Shown here: positions 27,207 to 36,141 of the stretch, in pieces | How the letters are laid out: every line of letters starts with the position of its first letter | Numbering within the stretch: the stretch's first letter is position 1 | From: UBA6168 sp964573725 | Lineage (GTDB): Bacteria; Bacteroidota; Bacteroidia; Chitinophagales; Saprospiraceae | DNA: 64,000 nt | Direction of reading: 5' to 3' | Assembly (NCBI GenBank): GCA_964573725.1 | Contig: CAZNLJ010000003.1 | Span: 122,382 to 186,381, forward strand | Translations under genes and position numbers: made by a program | The notes under the pieces: model-generated | Database searches by the model: none | What the model saw: only the letters and a program-made list of their open reading frames with translations | Told to the model about the DNA's origin: nothing

Positions 27207-28706
27207 ATGACAGAAGCGAAAGACCCAGTCATTTCCCTGCGGAACGTATCGAAGTATTACCGGCTGTACGAGCGGAAGGCGGACCGGGTTCTGGAGACAT
27301 TCCATCCGATGGGCCGGCAGTACCACGAGAAATTCTATGCCCTCCGGAACGTCGACCTGCAAGTGGGGAAAGGGGAGATCCTGGGGGTCATGGGGCAGAA
27401 CGGTTGCGGGAAGTCCACCTTGATGAAAGTCATCTCCAACATCCTGACGCCGAGCGCCGGAAGCGTGCGGGTGAGCGGACACATCGTTCCGTTGTTGGAA
27501 TTGGGCGCCGGATTCAACCCGGAATTCACCGGGCTCGAGAACATCTATTTCTACAACAGCATCCATGGGTTCAGTCATGCGCAGACGGATGCCATGCTGG
27601 ACAGCATCATTGCGTTTGCGGAGATCGGGAAATTCATCCACCAGCCCCTCCGGACCTATTCCTCCGGCATGAAGTCCCGGCTCGCCTTTGCCGTGAGCAT
27701 CAACATCGAACCGGACATCCTCATCCTGGACGAAGTCCTGTCGGTCGGGGACGAACGATTCCGCCGCAAGTGCTTCACCGTCATGGAATCCTTTTTCCAA
27801 GGGGGCAAGACCATCCTGTTCGTCAGTCATTCGAAATCCTCCATCTTCACCTATTGTACCCGGGCCATCCTGATGCACCAGGGAGAAATCATCCTGGACG
27901 GACCCGCCAAACTGGTATCGACCTTGTATGCCCAGCATATACATGCCGCGAAGGAGCTTCTCCCCGAGACCCTGGCGAGCATCCGGGCCATTGATGCGGA
28001 TGAAGCGCTGAAAGCGGCCATCTATGAGGAAATCGACCAAATGCATGCAAACGCCGCAATCAGTGATTCGCCGGGGGGACAATCCCTTACCTTTCCTGCG
28101 GTGCCGAAGACCGTCCCCGGTCGGGCGGATGCCTTCGACAGGCAGGAGACGGAGGGACTTGTGGAATCCTGGATGGACAAGCAGCCGAACTTCCTCATAG
28201 CCAAACCGGCCTTCCTCGACAACCTGGTTCCGACCAGCACGATCATCACCGGTCAACCGCATATCCGGATAACGGACATTCGGATCACCACCCCGGAGGG
28301 GGTACCGGTCAACCAATTGGTCACCGGCGACACCTACCATTTGGCTTTCCGGCTCCAATTCACGGCGGACGAGGAAAAATTATTTTGGTTCTTCGCCATC
28401 AAACTTCCCAACGGATTCGAGATATTCCAATCACAGCCCCGGGGAAGCTCCCGCAAGTCCTTACCGACCGAAGTCGCGGCCGGGTTCGATCGGACCATCC
28501 GATGGGAGTTCACCTGCAACCTGCTCCGGGGAAACTATTTCCTCGATGTAGGGATCAAGCGTCCGGAACTGAAACATGCGACCGACTTGTATCGGATCAG
28601 CGATGCGCTGCTCTTCAAGGTACGGACTCCCACAACCTATTCCGAAAAGGGCATGGCCTTCCTGCAGCTAAAGGAACCAACCGTCGAGGAGGTTCGGGCC
28701 GATTGA
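27207..28706 (+). CDS. Polysaccharide ABC exporter, ATP-binding subunit with C-terminal carbohydrate-binding domain (Wzt-like)
   Basis: 499 residues. The nucleotide-binding domain has Walker A GQNGCGKST (K69), a Q-loop region, signature YSSGMKSRLAF (about 150) and Walker B ILILDEVLSVGDE, then the switch FVSHS. A linker of about 90 residues (roughly 240-335) leads to a beta-rich C-terminal domain (about 340-490; IRITDIRITTPEGVPVNQL, YHLAFRLQF, NYFLDVGI) of the Wzt type. In homologues this domain recognises a cap on the finished glycan. The ATG at 27207 follows the permease stop by 1 nt, indicating translational coupling. The linker is longer and less conserved than in simple transporters. Confidence 0.93.
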   Translation: MTEAKDPVISLRNVSKYYRLYERKADRVLETFHPMGRQYHEKFYALRNVDLQVGKGEILGVMGQNGCGKSTLMKVISNILTPSAGSVRVSGHIVPLLELGAGFNPEFTGLENIYFYNSIHGFSHAQTDAMLDSIIAFAEIGKFIHQPLRTYSSGMKSRLAFAVSINIEPDILILDEVLSVGDERFRRKCFTVMESFFQGGKTILFVSHSKSSIFTYCTRAILMHQGEIILDGPAKLVSTLYAQHIHAAKELLPETLASIRAIDADEALKAAIYEEIDQMHANAAISDSPGGQSLTFPAVPKTVPGRADAFDRQETEGLVESWMDKQPNFLIAKPAFLDNLVPTSTIITGQPHIRITDIRITTPEGVPVNQLVTGDTYHLAFRLQFTADEEKLFWFFAIKLPNGFEIFQSQPRGSSRKSLPTEVAAGFDRTIRWEFTCNLLRGNYFLDVGIKRPELKHATDLYRISDALLFKVRTPTTYSEKGMAFLQLKEPTVEEVRAD

Positions 28707-28876
28707 CCGACCCGCCTGCCCCGTGCCTTATCCGCGCAGTGTTCCGGTACCTCGATACCGCAATCCGGGAAAGCCATTGTGACAATTGCATCATCTTAAA
28801 ATAAATGAATAATATTCTACTGATACACAAAATTATATTCCGTAAATATTTTTTTCAACCTAAACAACATAAAGGG

Positions 28877-28908
28877 TTGCGCCAGTAAGCCATATTCCCT
28901 TATATTTG
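28877..28908 (+). promoter_or_regulatory. Promoter of the beta-helix protein gene
   Basis: TTG (28877-28879), a 21-nt spacer and TATATTTG (28901-28908) fit the Bacteroidota consensus. They lie in an AT-rich island (about 28790-28920) of the 357-nt gap 28707-29063. The leader to the proposed start is about 150 nt. Nothing else was recognised in the gap. Confidence 0.7.
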
Positions 28909-29063
28909 CGGTAGAGAATTAGCGTTTTTAATCACAAGAAGCCAATTACCCATCTTCGGCATCCTTATCCGGATGTTGTGTCAGCGTTAGCATCCCATGC
29001 GCTTGACGGAATGTGTCCTTGCATTCCGTGTTTCCATCGAATCTTACTTCAAACCGGACTACA

Positions 29064-30044
29064 TTGAAGCACGCAATCACGGCATGTTTGCTCCTGGGAT
29101 GCATCTGGCAGGCAGGAACCCAAACGATTTACGTAAAGGAGGGTGGGAAAGGCACCGGGACCTCATGGGAGGATGCCACGGGTGACCTTGCGCAGGCGCT
29201 TCGCCAGGCAGTGGCGGGGACAGCGGTATGGGTAGCGAGGGGAACCTACCGGCCCACCGCCGACGGAAACCGCTTCCAGTCCTTTGAAATCAAGGACGGT
29301 GTAAAGGTCCGGGGTGGATTCGCCGGCACGGAGACCACCGCCGCCCAACGTGACCTATCCGTCAATGAAACCATTCTTTCCGGCGAAATCGGCCAACCCG
29401 GGATTGCCGACAATTCCTATCACGTCGTGACCATCGGGCCGGTGGGGCCGGAAACCTTGCTGGAGGGCTTCACGGTTCGGGACGGCAATGCCAACCTGGA
29501 GCACCAGGTACATCCTTTGGCCGCATTCGGCGGCGCCCTGCTCATCCACAGTGCCGGACAAACCTCCGCCCCGGTGATCCGGCAGGTCATGTTCCGGCAG
29601 AACACCGCCCGCAACGGCGCGGCGGTTTACATCCATGGCAGGAAAGGACGTTGCCATCCGGTTTTCGAATCCTGTCTCTTCGAACAGAACGAGGCGGGAC
29701 TGGACGGCGGGGCCATTTACAACGACGGCAGCAAGGGCGGGCGCTCCCACCCCGTCTTCAACGGATGCCTGTTCGACCGGAACAGCGCGACTTACGGGGG
29801 GGCGATCTGCAGCGCTTCCACGGAAGGTGATTGCAGCCTGACCATGACGGCATGCGATTTCCGGGACAACGCCGCTTTTTTGCGGGGTGGTGCCATTTTT
29901 TCCCTCAACGGTGCCGAACAATGTCTGCTCGATTTGAACGAATGCCAATTTTCCGGTAATTTTCCGGATGACCGCAACATGGTTTTTTCCAACCATGCCG
30001 GTCGTTCCAAAGGATACAGCCTGCAACCGACCCCACAACCCTGA
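29064..30044 (+). CDS. Secreted right-handed beta-helix protein
   Basis: 326 residues from the TTG at 29064, the codon that begins a good signal peptide (KHAITACLLLGCIWQAGTQ). No ATG is available in frame; a GTG at 29013 is the alternative. The mature part begins with TIYVKEGGKGTGTSWEDA, followed by beta-helix coils with repeated GGAxY/GGAIx and CxFxxNxA turns (FESCLFEQNEAGLDGGAIYND, FNGCLFDRNSATYGGAIC, ACDFRDNAAFLRGGAIFS). This is typical of polysaccharide-lyase-like or choice-of-anchor Q surface proteins. It ends at PTPQP with no T9SS sorting domain, so it may be truncated or stay periplasmic. No catalytic residues could be assigned. A strong terminator follows. Confidence 0.8.
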   Translation: MKHAITACLLLGCIWQAGTQTIYVKEGGKGTGTSWEDATGDLAQALRQAVAGTAVWVARGTYRPTADGNRFQSFEIKDGVKVRGGFAGTETTAAQRDLSVNETILSGEIGQPGIADNSYHVVTIGPVGPETLLEGFTVRDGNANLEHQVHPLAAFGGALLIHSAGQTSAPVIRQVMFRQNTARNGAAVYIHGRKGRCHPVFESCLFEQNEAGLDGGAIYNDGSKGGRSHPVFNGCLFDRNSATYGGAICSASTEGDCSLTMTACDFRDNAAFLRGGAIFSLNGAEQCLLDLNECQFSGNFPDDRNMVFSNHAGRSKGYSLQPTPQP

Positions 30045-30091
30045 TCCGAAACACCGGGCGGACAACCAACTTTTACGATTCCAACTCCCGG

Positions 30092-30127
30092 AGTGCCCGG
30101 CACCGATTGTGCCGGGCACTTTTTTTT
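30092..30127 (+). terminator. Intrinsic terminator after the beta-helix gene
   Basis: AGTGCCCGGCAC (30092-30103) pairs perfectly with 30109-30120 around a 5-nt loop and is followed by eight T. The remaining stretch to the recQ start (30128-30408) shows no gene and no clear promoter. Confidence 0.93.
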
Positions 30128-30408
30128 ATGGCTGTTGTTGCCGACCGGGCCTGGTCTTCCGATAAGCCGGGGAACCGCACCATCCTCATCGAACCAAGCT
30201 GCCTGCGGAACCGTTACCATAGGTATATGCGCAGTTGACTGTCGGGGGGAGACCGTGCTTCAATCGGCGCTGCGATATCGGCGGGCCGGGAACGCACCAC
30301 GGACCAAGGCCTCCAGCCCGGCCCCGTCCGTCGGACCATCCGGATAGCTTCCTGCGGTGGGTCCTGCCGGCAGCATGGATACTTTTTCCGAAAAATCCGA
30401 ACAACCCT

Positions 30409-32352
30409 ATGGCGACGCACCAGGAAGTGCTGCAGCAATATTGGGGATACCGACAGTTCCGCCCCTTGCAGGAGGACATCATCACCTCGGTGCTGAACGG
30501 GCAGGACACCTTGGCCTTGATGCCGACGGGCGGCGGAAAATCCCTATGTTTCCAGGTGCCGGCCCTTTGCCGGGCCGGGGTATGCCTGGTCATCTCACCG
30601 CTGATCGCCCTCATGAAAGACCAGGTCGCCCAGCTTCGTACAAAGGGCATACCGGCCGCCGCCATTTACTCCGGTATGCCGACCCGGGAAATAGACCGGA
30701 TTTTCGATTCAGCCTTGGCGGGAAAGCTCAAATTCCTGTACCTGTCGCCCGAGCGGCTGCAAAACCAGGCGACCCTGGTGAGAATCCGTAACCTGTCGGT
30801 CAACCTGCTCGCGGTGGATGAGGCCCACTGCATTTCCCAATGGGGATATGATTTCCGCCCCTCTTACCTTCGGATCGCCGACATCCGTGCAACACTGCCC
30901 GAAGTGCCGGTCCTGGCGCTCACGGCCACCGCTACGGAAGATGTCGTCCGGGACATCCAGCAAAAACTGCATTTCCGGGCGGGAAAAGTCCTGCAAAAGA
31001 GCTTTGCACGCCAAAACCTGGCTTATGTCGTCCGACCGGAAGAGAACAAATGGCCGAAGATGCTCGACATCCTCCGAAAGGTCCCCGGCAGCGCGGTCGT
31101 GTACGTCCGGAACCGGCGGATGACGGCGGAGGCAGCCCGATATCTCCAGCAGCACAACATATCGGCTTCTTATTACCATGCCGGACTGGATACGGAGGAG
31201 CGTTCGCGTCGACAGGATGCCTGGATCCGGAACGAGACCAGGGTCATCGTCGCCACCAATGCCTTCGGCATGGGCATAGACAAGCCGGACGTCCGGCTGG
31301 TCATCCACCTGGACCTGCCCGAAAGCCTGGAGGCTTATTTCCAGGAGGCGGGGCGAGGCGGCAGGGACGGGGAACGGGCTTATGCGGTCTTGTTATACGC
31401 CCCTTCCGACCGGATTCGTTTGGAGGAAGGATTATCCGCATCCTTTCCCAGCCTGGCGGATGTGCGGCAAGTCTACCGGGCCCTCGGAAGTTTCCTTCAA
31501 TTGGCGCAAGGAGCCGGATACATGCAGAGTTTCGATTTCGACCTGCATCTTTTTTGTCAAAATTTCCGACTCCATCCCTGGAAGACATATGCAGCCTTGC
31601 GTTTGCTGGAGCAGGAAGGATGGATAGCCTTGACGGAAGCGGTGCAGGTCCCGTCGGTATTCCATGTATCCGTCGGTCGGGAGACGCTGTACGATTTCCA
31701 GCTGAAGCACCCGCAGCTGGACCCCCTGGTCAAGGCGGTCTTGCGCCAGACCCAGGGCGCTTTCCAAGATTTTGTTCGCTTGAACGAATACCAGGTCGCC
31801 CGTGTCTTGCAGACCAGTGCCGAACGGGTCATGGCCGGTTTGCGCTATCTGCAGCAGGAGGGGCTCATCCAATACCAACCTGCCAAGGACAAGCCCCAGC
31901 TGGTTTTCCTTCGTCCTCGGGTCGATGCGGAGGCCTTGCAGTTCGATGAGGCCGGCTACCAGGAACGGCAGGTGCGTGCCCGGACGCGGGTGGAGGCGGC
32001 GGTGACCTATGCGACGGCTCCCCTGTGCAGAAGCCGGCAACTGCTGGCCTATTTCGGAGAGCAGGACGCACCGGACTGCCAGATCTGCGACGTTTGCCGG
32101 GCAAGCCGGCAGCGGACGCTGACCGCCAGCAGTTTCCAGGACTACCGGATGCAAATTTTCTCCTTGCTGGCAACCGGGACCTGCCGAACGGAGAAAGACT
32201 TGTTGGGACATTTTAAGGATGTCCAGCGCGAACAAGTCACGGCCGCAATCTCCTATCTCCTGGACGAAGGCTACCTGGACAGGCAGGATGGGAGGCTGGT
32301 GGCAGTCCCCCCGGAAAGCGGCGCCATACCTGCCCCGGCGGCGGATGAATAA
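30409..32352 (+). CDS. recQ: RecQ-family ATP-dependent DNA helicase
   Basis: 3'-5' DNA helicase for recombination and fork repair, 647 residues from the ATG at 30409. Helicase motifs are clear: FRPLQ (motif 0), PTGGGKS with K44, the VDEAHC box (about 137-142), ALTATA, and motif VI EAGRGGRDG (about 315). After the helicase core there is a region of about 200 residues (roughly 345-535) with winged-helix-like parts. Only then comes the zinc motif with C540, C557, C560 and C563 (CRSRQLLAYFGE ... CQICDVC). In the E. coli protein this motif directly follows the helicase core. No HRDC domain follows; the protein ends with another short winged-helix-like segment (FSLLATGTCRTEKDLLGHF). The open frame upstream of 30409 has no family similarity. 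Confidence 0.94.
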   Translation: MATHQEVLQQYWGYRQFRPLQEDIITSVLNGQDTLALMPTGGGKSLCFQVPALCRAGVCLVISPLIALMKDQVAQLRTKGIPAAAIYSGMPTREIDRIFDSALAGKLKFLYLSPERLQNQATLVRIRNLSVNLLAVDEAHCISQWGYDFRPSYLRIADIRATLPEVPVLALTATATEDVVRDIQQKLHFRAGKVLQKSFARQNLAYVVRPEENKWPKMLDILRKVPGSAVVYVRNRRMTAEAARYLQQHNISASYYHAGLDTEERSRRQDAWIRNETRVIVATNAFGMGIDKPDVRLVIHLDLPESLEAYFQEAGRGGRDGERAYAVLLYAPSDRIRLEEGLSASFPSLADVRQVYRALGSFLQLAQGAGYMQSFDFDLHLFCQNFRLHPWKTYAALRLLEQEGWIALTEAVQVPSVFHVSVGRETLYDFQLKHPQLDPLVKAVLRQTQGAFQDFVRLNEYQVARVLQTSAERVMAGLRYLQQEGLIQYQPAKDKPQLVFLRPRVDAEALQFDEAGYQERQVRARTRVEAAVTYATAPLCRSRQLLAYFGEQDAPDCQICDVCRASRQRTLTASSFQDYRMQIFSLLATGTCRTEKDLLGHFKDVQREQVTAAISYLLDEGYLDRQDGRLVAVPPESGAIPAPAADE

Positions 32353-32413
32353 CCTGACAAACAGACCGGGCAACAACAAGAAAACCTGTTATCCAGGCCG
32401 AAATCCATCCGAT

Positions 32414-33571
32414 ATGGCAAATACCCAGCACCGAACCCGAATCCTCTGTACGGTAACCAACGACCTGACATTGGACCGGCGGATGCACCGAATCGCGGGC
32501 ACCCTGGTCCGGGCGGGCTACGAGGTGTGGCTTGTCGGCAGAAGAATGCCCGGGTCTGTCCCCCTGGGCAACCAAGCCTTTCGACAGCGGCGGCTGTCCG
32601 TGCCGGTGAACCGGGGAAAGATGTTTTATCTGCTCTTCAACATCCGACTGTTTTGGTTCCTGATGCGGACCCCGTTCGACGGATTGAACGTCGTGGACCT
32701 CGACACCTTGCCGGCGGGTCGTTTGGCTGCCCTTTTCAAGCGGAAACCTCTCCTGTACGATGCACATGAATATTTCACCGAGGTGCCGGAGCTGGTCGAC
32801 AGACCGGCCGCCCGAACGGCCTGGTTGATGGCGGAGCGCTTGCTGCTGCCGGGTATCCGCCATGCCTATACGGTCAGCGGCAGCATCGCCGACATTTACC
32901 GACAACAGTACGGCGTCCCATTCGAGGTAATCCGAAACCTGCCCCTCCGGCAGGAACCCGGACATCCAGTTCCGCGGAAATCGGCGGACCGACATCCGTT
33001 CATCCTGTTGTACCAAGGCATGCTCAACATGGGAAGGGGATTGGAAGTCGCCATTTCCGCTATGCGTACCTTGCCGGGTGTCGAATTGTGGTTGGCCGGA
33101 GAAGGGGATTGTTCCGAGGTATTGCGCCGGCAGGCGGAAGCGGAGCAAGTCGGCGACAGGGTACGGTTCCTGGGCATCATCCCGCCCGACCGATTGCCGT
33201 CCGTCACCAGGCAGGCCCATGCCGGGCTCAACCTTTTGGAAAAAAGAAGTCCGAGTTACTATTATTCCCTGGCCAACAAGACTTTCGACTACCTGCAGGC
33301 CGGCATCCCGGGCATCTGCATGAATTTTCCGGAATATGCCCGCCTGAACGAGCACGACCCGGTCTTTGTCCTGCTGGACCAGCTGACCGTACCCGCGCTG
33401 TCGGCGGCGGTGAAACAGCTGCAATCCGATCCTGCCCGATACGAGTCGTTATGTGCCGCGTGCCGCCGGCGGTCGACGGAACTTACCTGGCCGACGGAAG
33501 CAGACAAGCTGACCGAGATCTATCGGCGTGCCGTCCCGTTGCCGCCCATGCAGGACAAGAAAACCGAATAG
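32414..33571 (+). CDS. Glycosyltransferase, GT4-like (GT-B fold)
   Basis: 385 residues from the ATG at 32414, 61 nt after recQ. The N-terminal half begins ILCTVTNDLTLDRRMHRIAGTLVRAGYEVWLVGR and contains LLYDAHEYFTEVPEL, typical of bacterial GT4 enzymes. The C-terminal half has the nucleotide-sugar site region LLYQGMLNMGRGLEVAISA, VELWLAGEGD, VRFLGIIPPDRLP and the E-containing LLEKRSPSYYYSLANKTFDYLQAG. It presumably adds a sugar to a cell-envelope polysaccharide or glycolipid. Donor and acceptor are unknown. It is the only glycosyltransferase in the window and lies about 4 kb from the polysaccharide exporter pair. Confidence 0.9.
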   Translation: MANTQHRTRILCTVTNDLTLDRRMHRIAGTLVRAGYEVWLVGRRMPGSVPLGNQAFRQRRLSVPVNRGKMFYLLFNIRLFWFLMRTPFDGLNVVDLDTLPAGRLAALFKRKPLLYDAHEYFTEVPELVDRPAARTAWLMAERLLLPGIRHAYTVSGSIADIYRQQYGVPFEVIRNLPLRQEPGHPVPRKSADRHPFILLYQGMLNMGRGLEVAISAMRTLPGVELWLAGEGDCSEVLRRQAEAEQVGDRVRFLGIIPPDRLPSVTRQAHAGLNLLEKRSPSYYYSLANKTFDYLQAGIPGICMNFPEYARLNEHDPVFVLLDQLTVPALSAAVKQLQSDPARYESLCAACRRRSTELTWPTEADKLTEIYRRAVPLPPMQDKKTE

Positions 33572-33698
33572 GAAGCCGGAGGTATGCTCGCGGATTTTCA
33601 ACCTGGACACGACCGGCCCGTCCCTCCTTACCGAGGCACACCGACCGGTAGCCAGGAAAGTGTCGGCATGATACCGGACAAGGAAGTCCGAAGCCGGA

Positions 33699-34100
33699 TC
33701 AACGTAGCGCCGGCTCCGTTGTCCTGCGCACCATCAATCGGAAAGGGAAATCATGGATGGTCAGGGAAATGGACATGACAGAGTCCTGGAATTCGGAAAT
33801 GGTGTAGAGGACTTCACGACCGGTTTTCTCCACAATCTGTTGACCCTTGACCTCATAGACATAGGATTCCTCCTGCAGGGAGGGCGTCATATTGGTGGTC
33901 AGGACATTGCCATCGGCAAATTCGTAATAAATGCCGGCCAGTGTTTCCGTTTGGCGGCCGTTCCGCCAGGCTTTCTCCAGTTCCCACCGGCCCATCAATC
34001 GACCAGCCAGCCCGTCGGAAGCCTCCTTCCCGTCGCCGCAGGACGACCACAGGAGGACTACGGCCAGGAGCAGGGCTTGATGATGACGGGAGAAGCGCAT
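33699..34100 (-). CDS. Small lipoprotein, lipocalin-like
   Basis: 133 residues. A lipoprotein signal peptide ends in LLWSSC, so Cys21 would be acylated. The mature domain starts GRLMGRWELEKAWRNGRQTETLAGIYYEFADGNVLTTNM. This resembles the opening of the lipocalin-like domain common in Bacteroidota lipoproteins (a GxW motif followed by short beta strands). It ends with TIHDFPFRLMVRRTTEPALR. It lies between convergent and divergent neighbours and appears monocistronic. Function unknown: ligand binding in the envelope is only a possibility. Confidence 0.8.
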   Translation of the reverse strand: MRFSRHHQALLLAVVLLWSSCGDGKEASDGLAGRLMGRWELEKAWRNGRQTETLAGIYYEFADGNVLTTNMTPSLQEESYVYEVKGQQIVEKTGREVLYTISEFQDSVMSISLTIHDFPFRLMVRRTTEPALR

Positions 34101-34583
34101 AGCATACGTGTTTGTTTTGTCCGATAATCAGTTGACCACATCCGACCTGTCCGTAAGAAATCAGCGGCGGGTGCGGGTCGGTTCCCGGAAGGGACCGCGC
34201 CCGATCGGCCCCGTAACCGAGCCCGGTGCGGGAGAAAAGCGATCCGGGACCGACGCCACCTTCCCCAATCAACAAACCAACCGACGGGTAGGTTCATCCG
34301 GCAGCACATCGGGCGGAAAAAACAGCGGCTCTCCCTCCCTTTTCCCCTTGTTCGAGGCAGGGGACAACATTTCTCATTTTTTCCAACCGAACCCACCTGA
34401 CTTGCCGTCTATAAGCAAGAGCGGGGAAGCCGAACGGCCCACCCGCACACATCTACTCAAATCATTTCACCTGGCGAACCGAAAATCCGACATCGAATGA
34501 AATCGTTCCTTCCGCAATCCGTCGTCGGGGACCGTATTTTGTTCGAACCGCCGATTCGGCAAGCATAAAATCGAAGAAGTACC
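34101..34583. other. Intergenic region between two lipoprotein genes
   Basis: 483 nt between divergent genes. No frame here looks coding by composition, and no TAnnTTTG with a proper -33 element was found on either strand. It presumably holds both promoters in less conserved form. Confidence 0.35.
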
Positions 34584-35888
34584 ATGCACCGGAAAACAAG
34601 CATCCTATTATTCCTGGCCGGACTGTTGTCGACGAGCGGCTGTCTCCAGGACGACTGCCGGCGAGCCGTCACCTACACCGCCGTCGAGGCCGTATACAAG
34701 ACCATCGACGAGATCCGGCAGGGAGCGGTCGTATTGGAGGCGCCGCGGCCGCTGCGGCACCCCGGGAAGATTTACTACTACAACCAGTACATCCTGATCA
34801 ACGAATCGAGGGAAGGCGTGCACATCATCGACAATACCGATCCCGCGCAGCCTGTCAACACCTCGTTCCTCAGCATTCCCGGCAATGAGGACATCGCCAT
34901 CCGGGACGGCATCCTGTATGCCAACAGCTACATCGACCTGCTCACCATTTCCCTGACGGACTATACCCTGCTGCATCGCAACGAGAACGTCTTCCCACCG
35001 ATGTGGGAAGACCTGGCGAACAACCGGGTCGCCGTGTATTTCGACCAGCGGCAGGTGACGGAAGTGCTCGACTGCGAGACGTACGGGGAACTCTACCTGG
35101 TCGACGGCAACCTGATCCGGCTGGAGCAGTCCGGGGTGCCCACCACCCTTTTTGCAGCGGACATGACCACGGCGTGGAACATCCAACAAAACAACAAGAC
35201 AGGCCTGTCCGGCGGCGGCACCGGTACCGGCGGGTCGATGGCGCGCTTCACCATAGTCGGCGACTATTTGTACGTCGTGGACCAATCCAGCCTGGAGGTA
35301 TTCGACCTCAATCCGGCGGAGGCCCCGAACTCGGTGACCCAGGTGGATATCGGTTGGGGCATCGAGACCATATTTCCGTACGAGGACAAACTGTTCATCG
35401 GCTCCAACAACGGGATGTTCATCTATGACAACAGCCAACCGACCCAACCGGTACAGTTGGCCGCATTCGCCCATGCACGCGCCTGCGACCCTGTCTTCGT
35501 CCAGGGCGACCGCGCCTGGGTGACCCTCCGCAGCGGCAACACCTGCGACGGATTCATCAACCAATTGGACCTTATCGACATCACACAGCTCACCGACCCG
35601 GTCCTGCTCCGGAGTTTCCCGATGGACAATCCGCATGGGCTTTCCATCGTGGACAATGACCTGTTCCTCTGCGAAGGGGCATTCGGATTGAAATGGTTCG
35701 ACATCGAAGACCCGCTCGCCCTTAGCCAGCACCTCTTGAACAAGGAGGACCGGCACAGTTACGACGTGATTTCCGTGCCCGGCGAAGGTCGGCAGCTACT
35801 GCTGATCGGGGACGACGGTTTCTACCAGTACGACGTCCAGGAAAAAGGCGTGTTCCGCTTGCTCAGCAAGATCCCGGTACAGCCCTGA
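34584..35888 (+). CDS. LVIVD-repeat beta-propeller lipoprotein
   Basis: 434 residues. The signal peptide ends in LLSTSGC, giving a lipobox with Cys20. The mature protein consists of repeated propeller blades with phrases typical of LVIVD repeats: YILINESREGVHIIDNTDPAQPV, FTIVGDYLYVVDQSSLEVFDLN, KLFIGSNNGMFIYDNSQPTQPV and DNDLFLCEGAFGLKWFDIEDP. Such proteins are surface- or periplasm-exposed lipoproteins in Bacteroidota, with no known enzymatic role. A glycine-rich insertion (SGGGTGTGG) lies between blades at about 210. It is followed by a hairpin terminator at 36015-36041. Confidence 0.9.
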   Translation: MHRKTSILLFLAGLLSTSGCLQDDCRRAVTYTAVEAVYKTIDEIRQGAVVLEAPRPLRHPGKIYYYNQYILINESREGVHIIDNTDPAQPVNTSFLSIPGNEDIAIRDGILYANSYIDLLTISLTDYTLLHRNENVFPPMWEDLANNRVAVYFDQRQVTEVLDCETYGELYLVDGNLIRLEQSGVPTTLFAADMTTAWNIQQNNKTGLSGGGTGTGGSMARFTIVGDYLYVVDQSSLEVFDLNPAEAPNSVTQVDIGWGIETIFPYEDKLFIGSNNGMFIYDNSQPTQPVQLAAFAHARACDPVFVQGDRAWVTLRSGNTCDGFINQLDLIDITQLTDPVLLRSFPMDNPHGLSIVDNDLFLCEGAFGLKWFDIEDPLALSQHLLNKEDRHSYDVISVPGEGRQLLLIGDDGFYQYDVQEKGVFRLLSKIPVQP

Positions 35889-36014
35889 ATCCGGCAACCA
35901 GTTAAAGGCCGGCCGGCATACAATATCGGCGGTCAGAACCGGGTTTACAGGATGTTGCCAGCCTGACGCATGCAGCCGGTATCCGGCGATGCGGCGCGTT
36001 TCAGGCATACGGAA

Positions 36015-36041
36015 GCCCGTCCGGGATTACCCCGGACGGGC
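36015..36041 (+). terminator. Hairpin terminator after the LVIVD gene
   Basis: GCCCGTCCGGG (36015-36025) pairs perfectly with 36031-36041 around a 5-nt loop, followed by a short T-rich stretch (GTTTGTG). Confidence 0.7.
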
Positions 36042-36141
36042 GTTTGTGTCATCCGGGGGGAGAAGACCGGTGCCATCCGGGGACCGGGGAATTCGCATCG
36101 GCGGACCAAATGCAACCGTGACAAGTAAAAAAAGAAGCACC

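Noticed and set aside
28830..28845. TAATTTTG on the minus strand in the AT-rich island before the beta-helix gene
   Set aside because: It would transcribe antisense into the wzt-like gene with no gene or structured RNA to serve. In AT-rich DNA such a match is expected by chance.
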